From Dyadobacter sp. CY326 (GTDB lineage Bacteria > Bacteroidota > Bacteroidia > Cytophagales > Spirosomataceae): a DNA stretch of 64,000 bases. Numbering within the stretch: the stretch's first letter is position 1; every line of letters starts with the position of its first letter. This document shows positions 8,590 through 17,151 of this stretch, one piece after another. The notes below the pieces were generated by a model. The model saw nothing but the letters and a program-made list of their open reading frames with translations. It was not told the DNA's origin and ran no database searches. The stretch covers positions 372,001 to 436,000 of the forward strand of contig NZ_JAJUXI010000005.1 in assembly GCF_021390515.1 (NCBI RefSeq), read 5' to 3'. The position numbers and the translations under genes were made by a program.

Positions 8590-9441
8590 TTATGTAAAGC
8601 TTAAAATTTTCTTATCCAACAGATCCAGGATCTCGGGGTTTGTGTGCATGTCGAACTTCCGTGCAAAAAGTGCTTTTGTGCCCAGTAAGCGCTCCAAATC
8701 CTGCTCCTTCAAAGTTTCGGGACTTGCTTTTCCTTCCTGCCATTGAATGTATCGCAGGTTATTATTCACCATTTTATCCCTGAAATGCGAGTTGTAAAGA
8801 ATGGTTTGGAAAATGATCTCGTCCGGAGCCCAAGTGTGCTTGAAGTAAAAGGCGACGTTTGGATGCGCATGCAAATAATTTAAAATGTGCTTGGCAGCAT
8901 TCATCGTAAGGCTCATCCATTGCGACCTTCCTACTGCAACCAGGTTATCAGGCAATTGCCTCGCGGGCAGCAATTTATTCATCCACTTTTGCACAAAATA
9001 TTTGCCGGGAAATGAATAATTGGTCAGATGATATTCCGTCAGGCGCGAAATTGCCTCAGTCCATTCCGTCGAAACCAACTGAAATTCCATGAAACTTTTG
9101 CCTTGCTGGCTTTCAAAAAACGCGTGGATTTCATCTGCCCTTTTGAGCGGATAATCCGAGCCGCTCAAAAGATTAATGTAATCAATGTGCAAGCCGGATG
9201 ACGCAATGGCGTCCAGACCGTTAAGCGTTGCCTGAACAATGCTGTAAGCGCCCCACGCGACTTTTTCGCGCTTTTCAATGAAATATACATGCTCTTTTGG
9301 CAACACATTTTCAAAATCTGAAAGCTGCGATTTCTGGTCAATGTGTATGAAAAAATAAGCTTGCTCATGTGCCAAGGCCTTTATCAACCGTCCGAGTTGC
9401 GCGGGTTGAGCATGTGCCAGAATGAGATGCGCGATTTTCAA
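8590..9441 (-). CDS. GT14 (Branch / core-2 I-branching type) glycosyltransferase
   Basis: This 283-residue protein begins MKIAHLILAHAQPAQLGRLI, the usual start of the beta-1,6-N-acetylglucosaminyltransferase (Branch) family. It continues with FFIHIDQKS, WGAYSIVQATLNGL and INLLSGSDYPLKRADEI. Later it has SQWMSLTMNAAKHIL and WAPDEIIFQTIL, which contains the acidic DE pair of the family. Members transfer GlcNAc or xylose. In bacteria they are found in exopolysaccharide clusters. The length is normal and the start is a clear ATG. It lies 8 bp after the ligase-like gene and 5 bp before the GT4-like gene, all on one strand, so one operon is likely. Confidence 0.85.
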   Translation of the reverse strand: MKIAHLILAHAQPAQLGRLIKALAHEQAYFFIHIDQKSQLSDFENVLPKEHVYFIEKREKVAWGAYSIVQATLNGLDAIASSGLHIDYINLLSGSDYPLKRADEIHAFFESQQGKSFMEFQLVSTEWTEAISRLTEYHLTNYSFPGKYFVQKWMNKLLPARQLPDNLVAVGRSQWMSLTMNAAKHILNYLHAHPNVAFYFKHTWAPDEIIFQTILYNSHFRDKMVNNNLRYIQWQEGKASPETLKEQDLERLLGTKALFARKFDMHTNPEILDLLDKKILSFT

Positions 9442-9449
9442 TGTGTGCT

Positions 9450-10976
9450 TTATTTTTGAATCCCCTGTGCTTCCAGCTTGGCCAGGCGTTTTTGCTCCTT
9501 ATCATCAATGATTTTGGTAATGTTAAGGATCGCCACGACCAGATAGAAATAGATATTGGACGGAAACTGCACCAGCGCTTCTTGCGGGTAATTCCCAATG
9601 TTATAGGCAAATACAATGAGCAGCATGGCCATGCAATATGTTTTCAGCTCGTGATTCCGGATCGTGTAATAATTGTTAATGCCCTCTCTGAGAATGAAAA
9701 ACATCAGAAAACAGAACAAACCCAATCCTATCCAACCCAGCTCGACGGCTATCCGTACGTAACCGCTGTCGGGCGGGAAACTGGCCAGATACGATTGCGG
9801 TGCAAAACGCTGCCCCCACGCGCCCGTCGCTCCCAGCCCGCCGCCCATGGGATGCGTCAGAATGTAAGGTTGAATCCGCTTCTGGTTGTTTTTTCTCGCC
9901 TGAAACGAAATGTCCTCATTAGGCTGAAAAGCCGTTTGAAAGCGCACAATGTTGGAGTTCGATGTGGGTACGAGGATCAGAAACAATATGCCGACTCCTG
10001 CAATGGCCGTTCCGATAACCACGCTTCTGCTTAGCCGGAGAATAACAAAAAGCACCATTGCAGCCGGAAGAAGCACATAAGCGCCCCGCGTTCCCGAAAA
10101 AAGCATCGCAGTGAAAAGCATGATGGTTATCGCGATAAGCGCCACTTTTTTCCACATTTTTTTCACGTAAGTAAGCATGGCAATGCAAAGAATGCTGCTC
10201 ACGACCATGTTATACGAAAAGGCAACCGGGTCAGAAAATATGGAAAACTTGCGCCAGTGGCCCGAGATAAAAAGCAATTCTTTAATGTTTGGATCAGAGT
10301 AAAGCCAGGCTTCTTCGGCGGCAGAAAATCCGATAAACTCCTGTTTGAATGCATATAAAGCAGCAAATGTTGCCAGCCCAATCCACATTTTTATAAAAAA
10401 CCGAATCTGTTCGATCGTCCTGATTTGATACATAAACACGAAGTAAGTAAGCATCACAGTCGCCACCGCTCTGATCGTGTACACCCACGCAAGCCGCGAT
10501 TCAGCCGCAGGATTGGCCACTTCCATAAAGTTGTATGCGATCCAGATCAGGATCATTGTCCCGATGGGGCCTTTGAACATCGTCCAGTTCGGATCGCGCT
10601 TTTGACGGATGAAAAACCCGAGGATCAGCAGCCCCTGGATGCCGTCCATGACCGTGCCCAACGGGAAATCAATGCCAAGCCTGCCCACAAAAAACAGCAG
10701 ATATGCCAGCATTAGCAGCACCGTTATTCCAAAATGCGGAAAAACAACAATGCAATAGACAACTGCCGGCCCGAACATCAGCACCAGGATCATGGCTCCT
10801 GCAAGAATCCCGTAATACGCAATGAGCGCACCGATTCCGGCGGACAGCAAAAGCAAAATAATCAGCCCGGTGATATTGCTGAGCTTATTTATCAAGAACA
10901 ATTTTCTAAGCTTACCCTTGAAGGTCTGCTCAGCGGCATTACTGTTGGAAACAAAAAGTTGTAATTCCTTTTCCAT
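9450..10976 (-). CDS. O-antigen ligase / Wzy-type polymerase family membrane protein
   Basis: This 508-residue protein has roughly 10 to 12 membrane segments and a long periplasmic loop. The Wzy_C signature appears as FSGTRGAYVLLPAAM, followed by a polar loop with HPMGGGLGATGAWG, and then more segments. Family members either polymerise lipid-linked repeat units or ligate glycan to a carrier. In a cluster with a flippase, initiator and Wzz/Wzc-like protein, a polymerase role fits best. Its ATG overlaps the stop of the 48-residue membrane peptide gene by one base (TAATG), which suggests coupled translation. The C-terminal tail is charged (KEQKRLAKLEAQ) and cytoplasmic. The function as Wzy rather than WaaL is inferred from context. 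Confidence 0.8.
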   Translation of the reverse strand: MEKELQLFVSNSNAAEQTFKGKLRKLFLINKLSNITGLIILLLLSAGIGALIAYYGILAGAMILVLMFGPAVVYCIVVFPHFGITVLLMLAYLLFFVGRLGIDFPLGTVMDGIQGLLILGFFIRQKRDPNWTMFKGPIGTMILIWIAYNFMEVANPAAESRLAWVYTIRAVATVMLTYFVFMYQIRTIEQIRFFIKMWIGLATFAALYAFKQEFIGFSAAEEAWLYSDPNIKELLFISGHWRKFSIFSDPVAFSYNMVVSSILCIAMLTYVKKMWKKVALIAITIMLFTAMLFSGTRGAYVLLPAAMVLFVILRLSRSVVIGTAIAGVGILFLILVPTSNSNIVRFQTAFQPNEDISFQARKNNQKRIQPYILTHPMGGGLGATGAWGQRFAPQSYLASFPPDSGYVRIAVELGWIGLGLFCFLMFFILREGINNYYTIRNHELKTYCMAMLLIVFAYNIGNYPQEALVQFPSNIYFYLVVAILNITKIIDDKEQKRLAKLEAQGIQK

Positions 10977-11122
10977 TAAAAGAACAGAATCTTAAAGAAA
11001 AAAATGAATGCACTGACCAATGCCAGTAACAGCGCGATCTGCCTAGTCTTTTTTTGCAGCGGCGAAAGATGGTCGAAAGTCGGCTTCTTTTTCTTTTCAG
11101 TTTTTACCGGATAAATTTTCAT
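10976..11122 (-). CDS. 48-residue single-pass membrane peptide (hypothetical)
   Basis: This small frame reads from an ATG at 11122 to a TAA at 10976-10978. It starts MKIYPVKTEKKKKPTFDH and ends in a hydrophobic helix (about residues 29-48, IALLLALVSAFIFFFKILFF). The N-terminal half is strongly basic, which predicts a cytoplasmic N-terminus and one membrane span. The stop overlaps the ATG of the polymerase/ligase gene (TAATG), and the upstream GT2 gene ends 12 bp before its start. The packing in the operon argues for a real gene. No family is recognised. It could help assemble or regulate the neighbouring membrane enzymes. Confidence 0.6.
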   Translation of the reverse strand: MKIYPVKTEKKKKPTFDHLSPLQKKTRQIALLLALVSAFIFFFKILFF

Positions 11123-11133
11123 ATCGGAGCTGG

Positions 11134-12312
11134 CTATATCTGGGTTTGATCCGTTTGTCCACCTCGTGTGGCCACAGAAATCTGATTGGCCTTCCGCGCA
11201 TTAAGCAAAGCAAGAACTTGAAAAGCAATGAATTTCGGAATGTTCACCAGCGACTGATAAATCTTCGGATCGGTCTCGGATTTGCGCAATGAAATGTAAA
11301 ATCCTGCTACGAAAACACACAGGCCCACGAACCACATGATTGCCACCGGGATGGAAATGAAGAGGTTAACAAACATGAAAAAGACAGACAGCAGCAAAAA
11401 GATAAAAAGCGGCGGCCTGAGCAGCACGAGGCCAAACAGCGTCTGGTTCCAGTTGAAACTGATCAGTCCGTTGAAAAATATCTTGAAACCCAATGCGAAA
11501 TACTTGAACCAGGTGTTGATCCAGCGTGCCCGCTGCTTCACCAATTGATCACTGCCCGTGGTTTTTTCGTCATAAACCACAGCTTTCTCCGCGAAAGCAA
11601 TGCGGTATTTTCGACTGACAATCCCTTCTTGCAAAACCTTGTCAAAACCTGCCCCGGTTACATCCAGATGTCCCAGGCATTCTTTATAAAGCGCAGTTGT
11701 AAACGCCATTCCGGAGCCCGCCAATGTGGCAGAAGAGCCTGCGCCAAAGAGAATTTTACCATCATAAAAATGATAATAAATATCCCGCGCAGCGTCGAGG
11801 CAAGCATAAGTCGTATCCAGATTTTTGGCCTCGCGAACGCCTTGAACCGCTTGAAAACCAGCATTAAAATACACATTAAGCTCGTGCAGATACTGCGGAT
11901 CGGTAAGGTTATCGCTGTCGATGATGGTCAGGTGCGAATGTGGCCGGATGAAGTTGCGGATTGCGTAAAAGTGTGAGCGCGTGTTGCTTCCGAGCACGTG
12001 TTCCGGGCGAAGCAGCGACACTTTATCTGCCGGAAAATGCAGTCCGGTAATGTCGCATTTATCAGCCACAACGTAAATGTGATAGCGCTCATAATTGAGT
12101 TGCAACAGCGAGCTTACCACGGCAGGAAGCTGCTGCGTGTATTCATAAGCAGTGACAATGATTCCATAATCCGGCAGATTTGCGGCCGTTGCCTTGCTTA
12201 CAAGCTTATCCTTCCCGCGAATGCTGTAAATGATGAGCAACACAACCGGAAAAACCAGATTGTAACCGATCAGTAATTGCAAAACCAGCCAGACCGCTTC
12301 GATTATTTTCAT
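11134..12312 (-). CDS. Processive-type GT2 glycosyltransferase with membrane helices
   Basis: This 392-residue protein has one N-terminal membrane helix (about 8-30), a GT-A domain and two or three C-terminal helices (about 290-365). Motifs are IIVTAYEYTQQLPAVVSSLL, the metal-binding LTIIDSDNLTDP, an aspartate-containing VYDEKTTG, and the QRARW motif (Q/RxxRW) that marks processive synthases such as cellulose, chitin and hyaluronan synthases. The start codon overlaps the stop of the Wzz/Wzc-like gene by 4 bases, so translation is probably coupled. It may build the glycan backbone at the membrane. A single-transfer role with a similar fold is possible. Confidence 0.8.
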   Translation of the reverse strand: MKIIEAVWLVLQLLIGYNLVFPVVLLIIYSIRGKDKLVSKATAANLPDYGIIVTAYEYTQQLPAVVSSLLQLNYERYHIYVVADKCDITGLHFPADKVSLLRPEHVLGSNTRSHFYAIRNFIRPHSHLTIIDSDNLTDPQYLHELNVYFNAGFQAVQGVREAKNLDTTYACLDAARDIYYHFYDGKILFGAGSSATLAGSGMAFTTALYKECLGHLDVTGAGFDKVLQEGIVSRKYRIAFAEKAVVYDEKTTGSDQLVKQRARWINTWFKYFALGFKIFFNGLISFNWNQTLFGLVLLRPPLFIFLLLSVFFMFVNLFISIPVAIMWFVGLCVFVAGFYISLRKSETDPKIYQSLVNIPKFIAFQVLALLNARKANQISVATRGGQTDQTQI

Positions 12313-14486
12313 ACTTCAACCGGTTTACCGATTTTGCCTGCCTGCTCAGGAATGTCTTCCGTATTGGTCAAAACCCATCCTGAAAATTTGTCGTCAAGAT
12401 TGTTCAAATATTGGATCTTGGACTGATCATCATCCTGAATGGCACGACCAGCTGCGAAAACGGCAACCACACGGTCCGAGAATGTAATCCATTCTTTCGC
12501 CTTGTTCATGGCTGTGAGCGAATCCGTCTCAACCAATATAATGTCAAATTGCGTTTTCAGGATTTGCAGACGGTCGCCAATCGCCCTTTCGTCGGCAAGT
12601 TCGAGCAGTGACACGTCGCCGCCTTTGTTGCCAAGAATGCGGATCTGTCCGGAAGTGGCTTCAAGCACCGTGCTCGATTTCACAAAACCCTCAATGTTGT
12701 TCGTTTCCGGGTTCAGTTTGGAAATATCCGGCTGACCAAAGTTTCCGTCAATGATCAGCACCGATTTGTTGATTTTAGAAAAAGCCCAGGCCAGCGCGAC
12801 TACAAATGATGTTTTCCCTACGCCATGCGACAGGCTCGTTACGGCAATCATCTTCGGATCATCGATCTCATTATCAAGCTCATAACGAATCGAGCGCACC
12901 AGATTTTTGTACAGACTCGTTTTGGCGTCCGAATCGTTCATGCCCGACAAGCTGAGGTTTGCTCCTTTGTCTAACGTGTTCAAATAACCCAGCACAGGCC
13001 GTTCCGTGGCATTGGCAAGCTGCAATGGATAGCGGATCGATTTGTCCAGATAAAAAAGAATAAAGAACACAAAAACACAGAAGACAAAGCTGATAACGCC
13101 CGAAAGAACGACCAAAACCATCTTTTTCGACGCCTGCACTTCACCCGGCATCGCTCTTTCTATGAGGCGCAGATAAACCGGAAAGCTGAATTCAAGACTG
13201 GCTTCGTTGTAGCGCTGCAATGCTTCAATGTATTCTTTGCTGGCAATATCAATCGACGTTTCGTATTCCTGGATCGTGGCTTCATTAGGAACCAGGCCAT
13301 CAAATTTGCGATTAAGCCTGTTTAACTCACCCTGAATGGACGCAACGCTGTTTTTGGCGAGTTCGAGCGAAATTTCCATTGTCAGTTTCTGAGTTACCAG
13401 ATCCTGTTTGAGCGCCATCGGATTGTAAGCATATTTATCCGTTGCCTCGTCAATTTCTTCCGTAAGCTGGTTTTTGAGTGAGTCGAGACTGAATTTCAGG
13501 CGCTGATCAAAATTGCTGAGCACATATCTTTCATTAAGCGCACGCAGATTGGTCTTTGTTGAAATAATTTTCTGGTTAATGCTCGTTAAAGCGCTCTCAA
13601 AATATTTCCGCTCAGTCGGGTCAAATTTCTTGTCAATGTTATTGATGGCCGCACCGAGGGAAATGATGTCTTTCTGAGCAACTTCTCTACGTGTTTCATA
13701 GTCGGCCATTTGCCCATAAATGCTTTTCGCCTGCTCATTCAGGTTCAATACGCGGTTCTGGATCTTAAAGCCCCTGAGCGTATTCATCCGCGCATTCAGC
13801 GCCGCGAGCTTTTGCAGCATGAAGTTTTTAAGAAAATCAATGGTTCTCTTGTTGTTCCCAACCACCCGGGAAGAGTTGTCCGAGATGAGTTCTTCGCTGA
13901 GCGTATTGATTACGTAGGCCGTAAATTGCGGGTTATCTCCTTCAAATTCAATGTCAATGTAGTCGCCTACGCCTGTGCGGTAAATGATGAGTTTTTCACG
14001 CAACGTATTGGCTCCGTAACCCATGTCTACAATAATTTTATTCAAGTAATTTTCATAGGAATTGGAAAGATACAGCTCTTCGCGGTTCTTATATTTCTGC
14101 GTAATCAGCGCGATCGCCTTGGCCTTGTCTGGCTTGCTCATTTGTTCCAATTCCTTTACGGGCTCATGCCAGGTGGAATCTTTTAACCCTTTTAAGTGAT
14201 TGAGCAACAGACGGTAAGAAACCTGATCAATGGTTCTTTTCAGACGCAAAACCTGGATCAAGCTTTCAAATTTGCGCGCAATCTGCTGGTCCTGCTCATC
14301 CTTCGCTTTCGTCACAACCTGATCCGTCTTATCGACCAGTCCGGTTGCAATGCGTGCGTGTGATTCAAATGTGTCCGGCAAGCGCCTTACCAGGAAATAG
14401 CAAAGAATAACCGTGATCAGCGGGACCAGGATCAATGTGATCTTGTTGCGCTGCAGTAATTTCAGAAATTGTAAAAACTCGCTCAT
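12309..14486 (-). CDS. Wzz/Wzc-like chain-length and P-loop ATPase protein of polysaccharide export
   Basis: This 725-residue protein has two membrane helices (about 15-35 and 470-490) around a long periplasmic region rich in coiled-coil helices, the Wzz/GNVR layout. A cytoplasmic P-loop domain follows. Walker A is SHGVGKTS with K558. Walker A' reads VLIIDGNFGQPD, lacking the usual DxDxR pattern, and the Walker B region reads IILVETDS instead of the usual hydrophobic-DxP. The last 30 residues contain no tyrosine cluster, so tyrosine autokinase activity is doubtful. Start and stop overlap neighbouring genes by 4 bases each. It probably controls polymer length and export at the inner membrane. 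Confidence 0.85.
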   Translation of the reverse strand: MSEFLQFLKLLQRNKITLILVPLITVILCYFLVRRLPDTFESHARIATGLVDKTDQVVTKAKDEQDQQIARKFESLIQVLRLKRTIDQVSYRLLLNHLKGLKDSTWHEPVKELEQMSKPDKAKAIALITQKYKNREELYLSNSYENYLNKIIVDMGYGANTLREKLIIYRTGVGDYIDIEFEGDNPQFTAYVINTLSEELISDNSSRVVGNNKRTIDFLKNFMLQKLAALNARMNTLRGFKIQNRVLNLNEQAKSIYGQMADYETRREVAQKDIISLGAAINNIDKKFDPTERKYFESALTSINQKIISTKTNLRALNERYVLSNFDQRLKFSLDSLKNQLTEEIDEATDKYAYNPMALKQDLVTQKLTMEISLELAKNSVASIQGELNRLNRKFDGLVPNEATIQEYETSIDIASKEYIEALQRYNEASLEFSFPVYLRLIERAMPGEVQASKKMVLVVLSGVISFVFCVFVFFILFYLDKSIRYPLQLANATERPVLGYLNTLDKGANLSLSGMNDSDAKTSLYKNLVRSIRYELDNEIDDPKMIAVTSLSHGVGKTSFVVALAWAFSKINKSVLIIDGNFGQPDISKLNPETNNIEGFVKSSTVLEATSGQIRILGNKGGDVSLLELADERAIGDRLQILKTQFDIILVETDSLTAMNKAKEWITFSDRVVAVFAAGRAIQDDDQSKIQYLNNLDDKFSGWVLTNTEDIPEQAGKIGKPVEV

Positions 14487-15157
14487 TTTATATCTTCTAA
14501 TTTTTGTCCCAGTAATTCCTCCAGACTGCTTTTTGAAATTAAAACCTCACTTTCTGCATTGAGCAGGTTTTGATAATGGTCTGTCTGCATGACCAGCACC
14601 TGATTGTATTTTTCCAGCGACTCCTGCCCCATCTCAAAGCGTTTTCTAACATTGGAAACCATGCTTTCCACATCGAGCGCTGCATTGGACCGCACTTTGT
14701 AAACTGCCCTTTTCTGGATTAAAGTGAAATAACGTTTCTTGACTTCCGACACCATATTCAGATCAAACGACTCCTTATCATGCTGAACAAGAGCAAGTTC
14801 CCCTCTCGCTTGTTTAACAAGGCTTGGCTTTTGCAGGATAGCGCCAATGTTCACAAAGAAACCGAGTTGATATCCACTCAGTAAGGTCGGTGAAATCGTT
14901 GCCGTGTTGTTATTGGGACTGTATAAATAAGAAAAATTGAAAATATCGAAGTAAGACAGCCTGGCCTTTTTGATCGCATATTCAGCCACAATCACCCGGT
15001 CTTCGTACATTTTGATTTTGGGATAATTCGCTCGCGTAATCGCAATCAGTTTTTCGAGATATGCATAATCAACATCTTTGCTTAGAGATTCCTGGGCATG
15101 TGTGGTGTGAAGAATGAAAAACAGAGGAATTAAAAACACTGCGTATCTCATCGGCAT
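14483..15157 (-). CDS. Half-size TolC-like outer membrane protein (OEP domain)
   Basis: This 224-residue protein has a signal peptide (MPMRYAVFLIPLFFILHTTHAQ). The rest is mainly helical, with a beta-type insert (FNFSYLYSPNNNTATISPTL) like the strand region of one OEP repeat. TolC proteins normally have two such repeats and 420 to 480 residues; here only one is present, without a frameshift or a second open frame nearby. The 3' end overlaps the Wzz/Wzc-like gene by 4 bases, so the two are probably made together. No Wza-like polysaccharide export protein is seen in the window. This protein may supply the outer-membrane or periplasmic part of the exporter. The family call rests on overall pattern. 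Confidence 0.65.
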   Translation of the reverse strand: MPMRYAVFLIPLFFILHTTHAQESLSKDVDYAYLEKLIAITRANYPKIKMYEDRVIVAEYAIKKARLSYFDIFNFSYLYSPNNNTATISPTLLSGYQLGFFVNIGAILQKPSLVKQARGELALVQHDKESFDLNMVSEVKKRYFTLIQKRAVYKVRSNAALDVESMVSNVRKRFEMGQESLEKYNQVLVMQTDHYQNLLNAESEVLISKSSLEELLGQKLEDIK

Positions 15158-15261
15158 TAATTTTTAGGAAAAATGTTAATTAAAATAATTTTTGCTTGAT
15201 TTTGTAGTAATAGGAAATACATTTGGATAAAATTATTTCTACTTTTTCCTCTTCTTTCAGA

Positions 15262-15879
15262 ATGGCCTTATCAGACCAAATCAAGAGCAACCCGCGATTA
15301 AAAAAATTCTTTCACTGGCTTCTCATTCCTACTAATCAAGCTCGTCCGAGACTCTGGGTCCGGGTAATCTTAAACCGGTTTTATCATCAGCGCGGAAAAA
15401 ATGTTGTAATCAGGCGCTGGGTAAGGATGGATGTCGTTCCGTTCAATCATTTCTCAATCGGAGATAATTCCATGATTGAAGATTTCACTACAGTTAACAA
15501 TGGTGTGGGGGATGTGCTTGTTGGTAAAAATTCGCTGATCGGACTTGGTAATGTGATCATTGGCCCGGTAACGATTGGCGACAACGTTATCCTTGCGCAG
15601 AATATCGTTGCCAGCGGACTGAACCACAATTATAGCGACACGATGCAACCCATTCATCAGCAAGGTGTAAGCGTTGCGCCCATAATCATTGAAGACGATT
15701 GCTGGATTGGTGCCAACACGGTGATTACGGCTGGTGTTACCATCGGAAAGCATTGCGTGGTTGCTGCGGGAGCTGTTGTCACGAAAAACATTCCTCCGTA
15801 TGCTGTTGCGGTCGGAAATCCTGCAAGGGTTATCAAACAATACGACCAATCCCGCAACGAATGGGTTAAAACCAACTAG
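15262..15879 (+). CDS. Left-handed beta-helix (hexapeptide) O-acetyltransferase
   Basis: This 205-residue protein has an N-terminal helix region followed by hexapeptide repeats (about residues 65-190), with IGDNSMIEDFTTVNNGVGDV, LIGLGNVIIGPVTIGDNVIL, the active-site type histidine in GLNHNYSD, and DDCWIGANTVITAGVTIG. It resembles WcaF/maltose acetyltransferase-like enzymes that use acetyl-CoA. The ATG at 15262 is preferred. A TTG at 15223 would extend it by 13 residues without extra fold. It is the only plus-strand gene in this part of the cluster, sitting between the initiator transferase and the export genes. It probably acetylates a sugar of the surface glycan. Confidence 0.85.
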   Translation: MALSDQIKSNPRLKKFFHWLLIPTNQARPRLWVRVILNRFYHQRGKNVVIRRWVRMDVVPFNHFSIGDNSMIEDFTTVNNGVGDVLVGKNSLIGLGNVIIGPVTIGDNVILAQNIVASGLNHNYSDTMQPIHQQGVSVAPIIIEDDCWIGANTVITAGVTIGKHCVVAAGAVVTKNIPPYAVAVGNPARVIKQYDQSRNEWVKTN

Positions 15880-15925
15880 CATAAGCGTGTAAAGTAGATC
15901 CGATAATTTTAAAGATAGAGGAGGA

Positions 15926-17140
15926 TTAAACGTTTTCTGATTGCAAGAGGGCTGGAAACGTCTTTAATATGATTTGCATGTCCATTTTGAACGAGAACTC
16001 TTTTGCATAAGTAATGTCCAGCTGCGTGCGCTCTTCTTCGGACATGTCCGCTTTGCCCTTGCCGCGCTTGGTCACCTGCCACAATCCGGTTAATCCCGCC
16101 GGACCTGCAAAACGAAGAATCTTGTCATCCGTTGTCATTTTCTCAGCCTCATAAAGCGGCAATGGCCGGTTGCCCACGAGCGACATATCGCCTTTGAGAA
16201 TGTTGATCAGCTGCGGCAACTCATCCAGACTGCTATTTCTTAAAAACTGACCGAAGCGTGTAATCCGCGGATCGTTCTGAAACTTCATGAATGCAGCTTT
16301 CTGATCTTTCTGGAAGTGATAGAGCTTTTCGCAAATTTGCTTTCCGTCGTGGAACAAAAGGCTTTTACATTGATTTCCGGCAGCACATTCTTCGCACAAA
16401 CCATTGGTCTCAATTTGCTGAGCAGGTTCCGTGTTCTTATTATACATGCTCAATGCCGCCATCTTTCGGATCAGCTGGTCGGCATCGGTCCGCATGGTGC
16501 GGAATTTATAGAGGTCAAAAATCTTGTAACCGCTTCCTACCCTTTTGGATTTGTAAAAAACGGGCCCTTTGGAATCGAGGCGGATTAGCAATGCTACCAG
16601 CAAAAACACCGGAAGCAATAGAATTACAGCCGTTCCCGTGGTTACAACGTCGATCGCCCTTTTCCAGAATGGCGTGCGCGTATTTTCAGCACTGATCTTT
16701 TCGGAAGCTTTGCTGGCCACATACCATTGTCTTTTTTTGAAATAACGGATGCGGGTAAGCAGGTCGCCGTCGTCGAAGCGCACGGAGAAAACATCGTCGG
16801 CATGGTGCTGGCGTGCCAAATCAATCGCATCCTGGGTAAGGTTATTCACCATGAGCACGAATGGAATGTTGCCAAAACCAGGACTGTTGCGGATAGTGTC
16901 TAGCAACTCAATGCCACCGCTCTCAGTGTGGGCCAGGATGATATCCGCGGGGAAATTCTCTTCAAGAGCACTCAGAACACCCGCTTTGTTGTCAAAATAT
17001 TCAACCTGCAAAGAGTCTTCGTATTGCTTCGAAAATCTCAGATATTGTTCGAGATCTTTATTCAAATAAACAACTCTGAACTGAGCTACGTAAGGTTTCG
17101 GCTCAACAACCGTTCCTTCAATGGCGCTTGTCAATTCCAT
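15926..17140 (-). CDS. Undecaprenyl-phosphate sugar-phosphate transferase with degenerate receiver-like N-terminus and Cys-rich insert
   Basis: The 404-residue protein starts with a region (about 20-140) that folds like a response-regulator receiver by pattern. The phospho-acceptor position reads IILAHTESGG, with no aspartate. A membrane helix (about 163-187) leads into the bacterial sugar transferase domain, with KSKRVGSGYKIFDLYKFRTM, RNSSLDELPQLINILKGDMS, LVGNRPLPLYE and GLTGLWQV. These are hallmarks of WcaJ/RfbP-type initiating enzymes. Between them lies an insert with C249-x2-C252-x5-C258-x11-C270, possibly a metal site. It follows an intact receiver gene by 11 bp. It probably loads the first sugar phosphate onto undecaprenyl phosphate. 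Confidence 0.85.
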   Translation of the reverse strand: MELTSAIEGTVVEPKPYVAQFRVVYLNKDLEQYLRFSKQYEDSLQVEYFDNKAGVLSALEENFPADIILAHTESGGIELLDTIRNSPGFGNIPFVLMVNNLTQDAIDLARQHHADDVFSVRFDDGDLLTRIRYFKKRQWYVASKASEKISAENTRTPFWKRAIDVVTTGTAVILLLPVFLLVALLIRLDSKGPVFYKSKRVGSGYKIFDLYKFRTMRTDADQLIRKMAALSMYNKNTEPAQQIETNGLCEECAAGNQCKSLLFHDGKQICEKLYHFQKDQKAAFMKFQNDPRITRFGQFLRNSSLDELPQLINILKGDMSLVGNRPLPLYEAEKMTTDDKILRFAGPAGLTGLWQVTKRGKGKADMSEEERTQLDITYAKEFSFKMDMQIILKTFPALLQSENV

Positions 17141-17151
17141 GATATGACTGA

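Noticed and set aside
9441..10034. 197-codon plus-strand frame over the polymerase/ligase gene
   Set aside because: It is antisense to a membrane protein with a clear Wzy_C signature.
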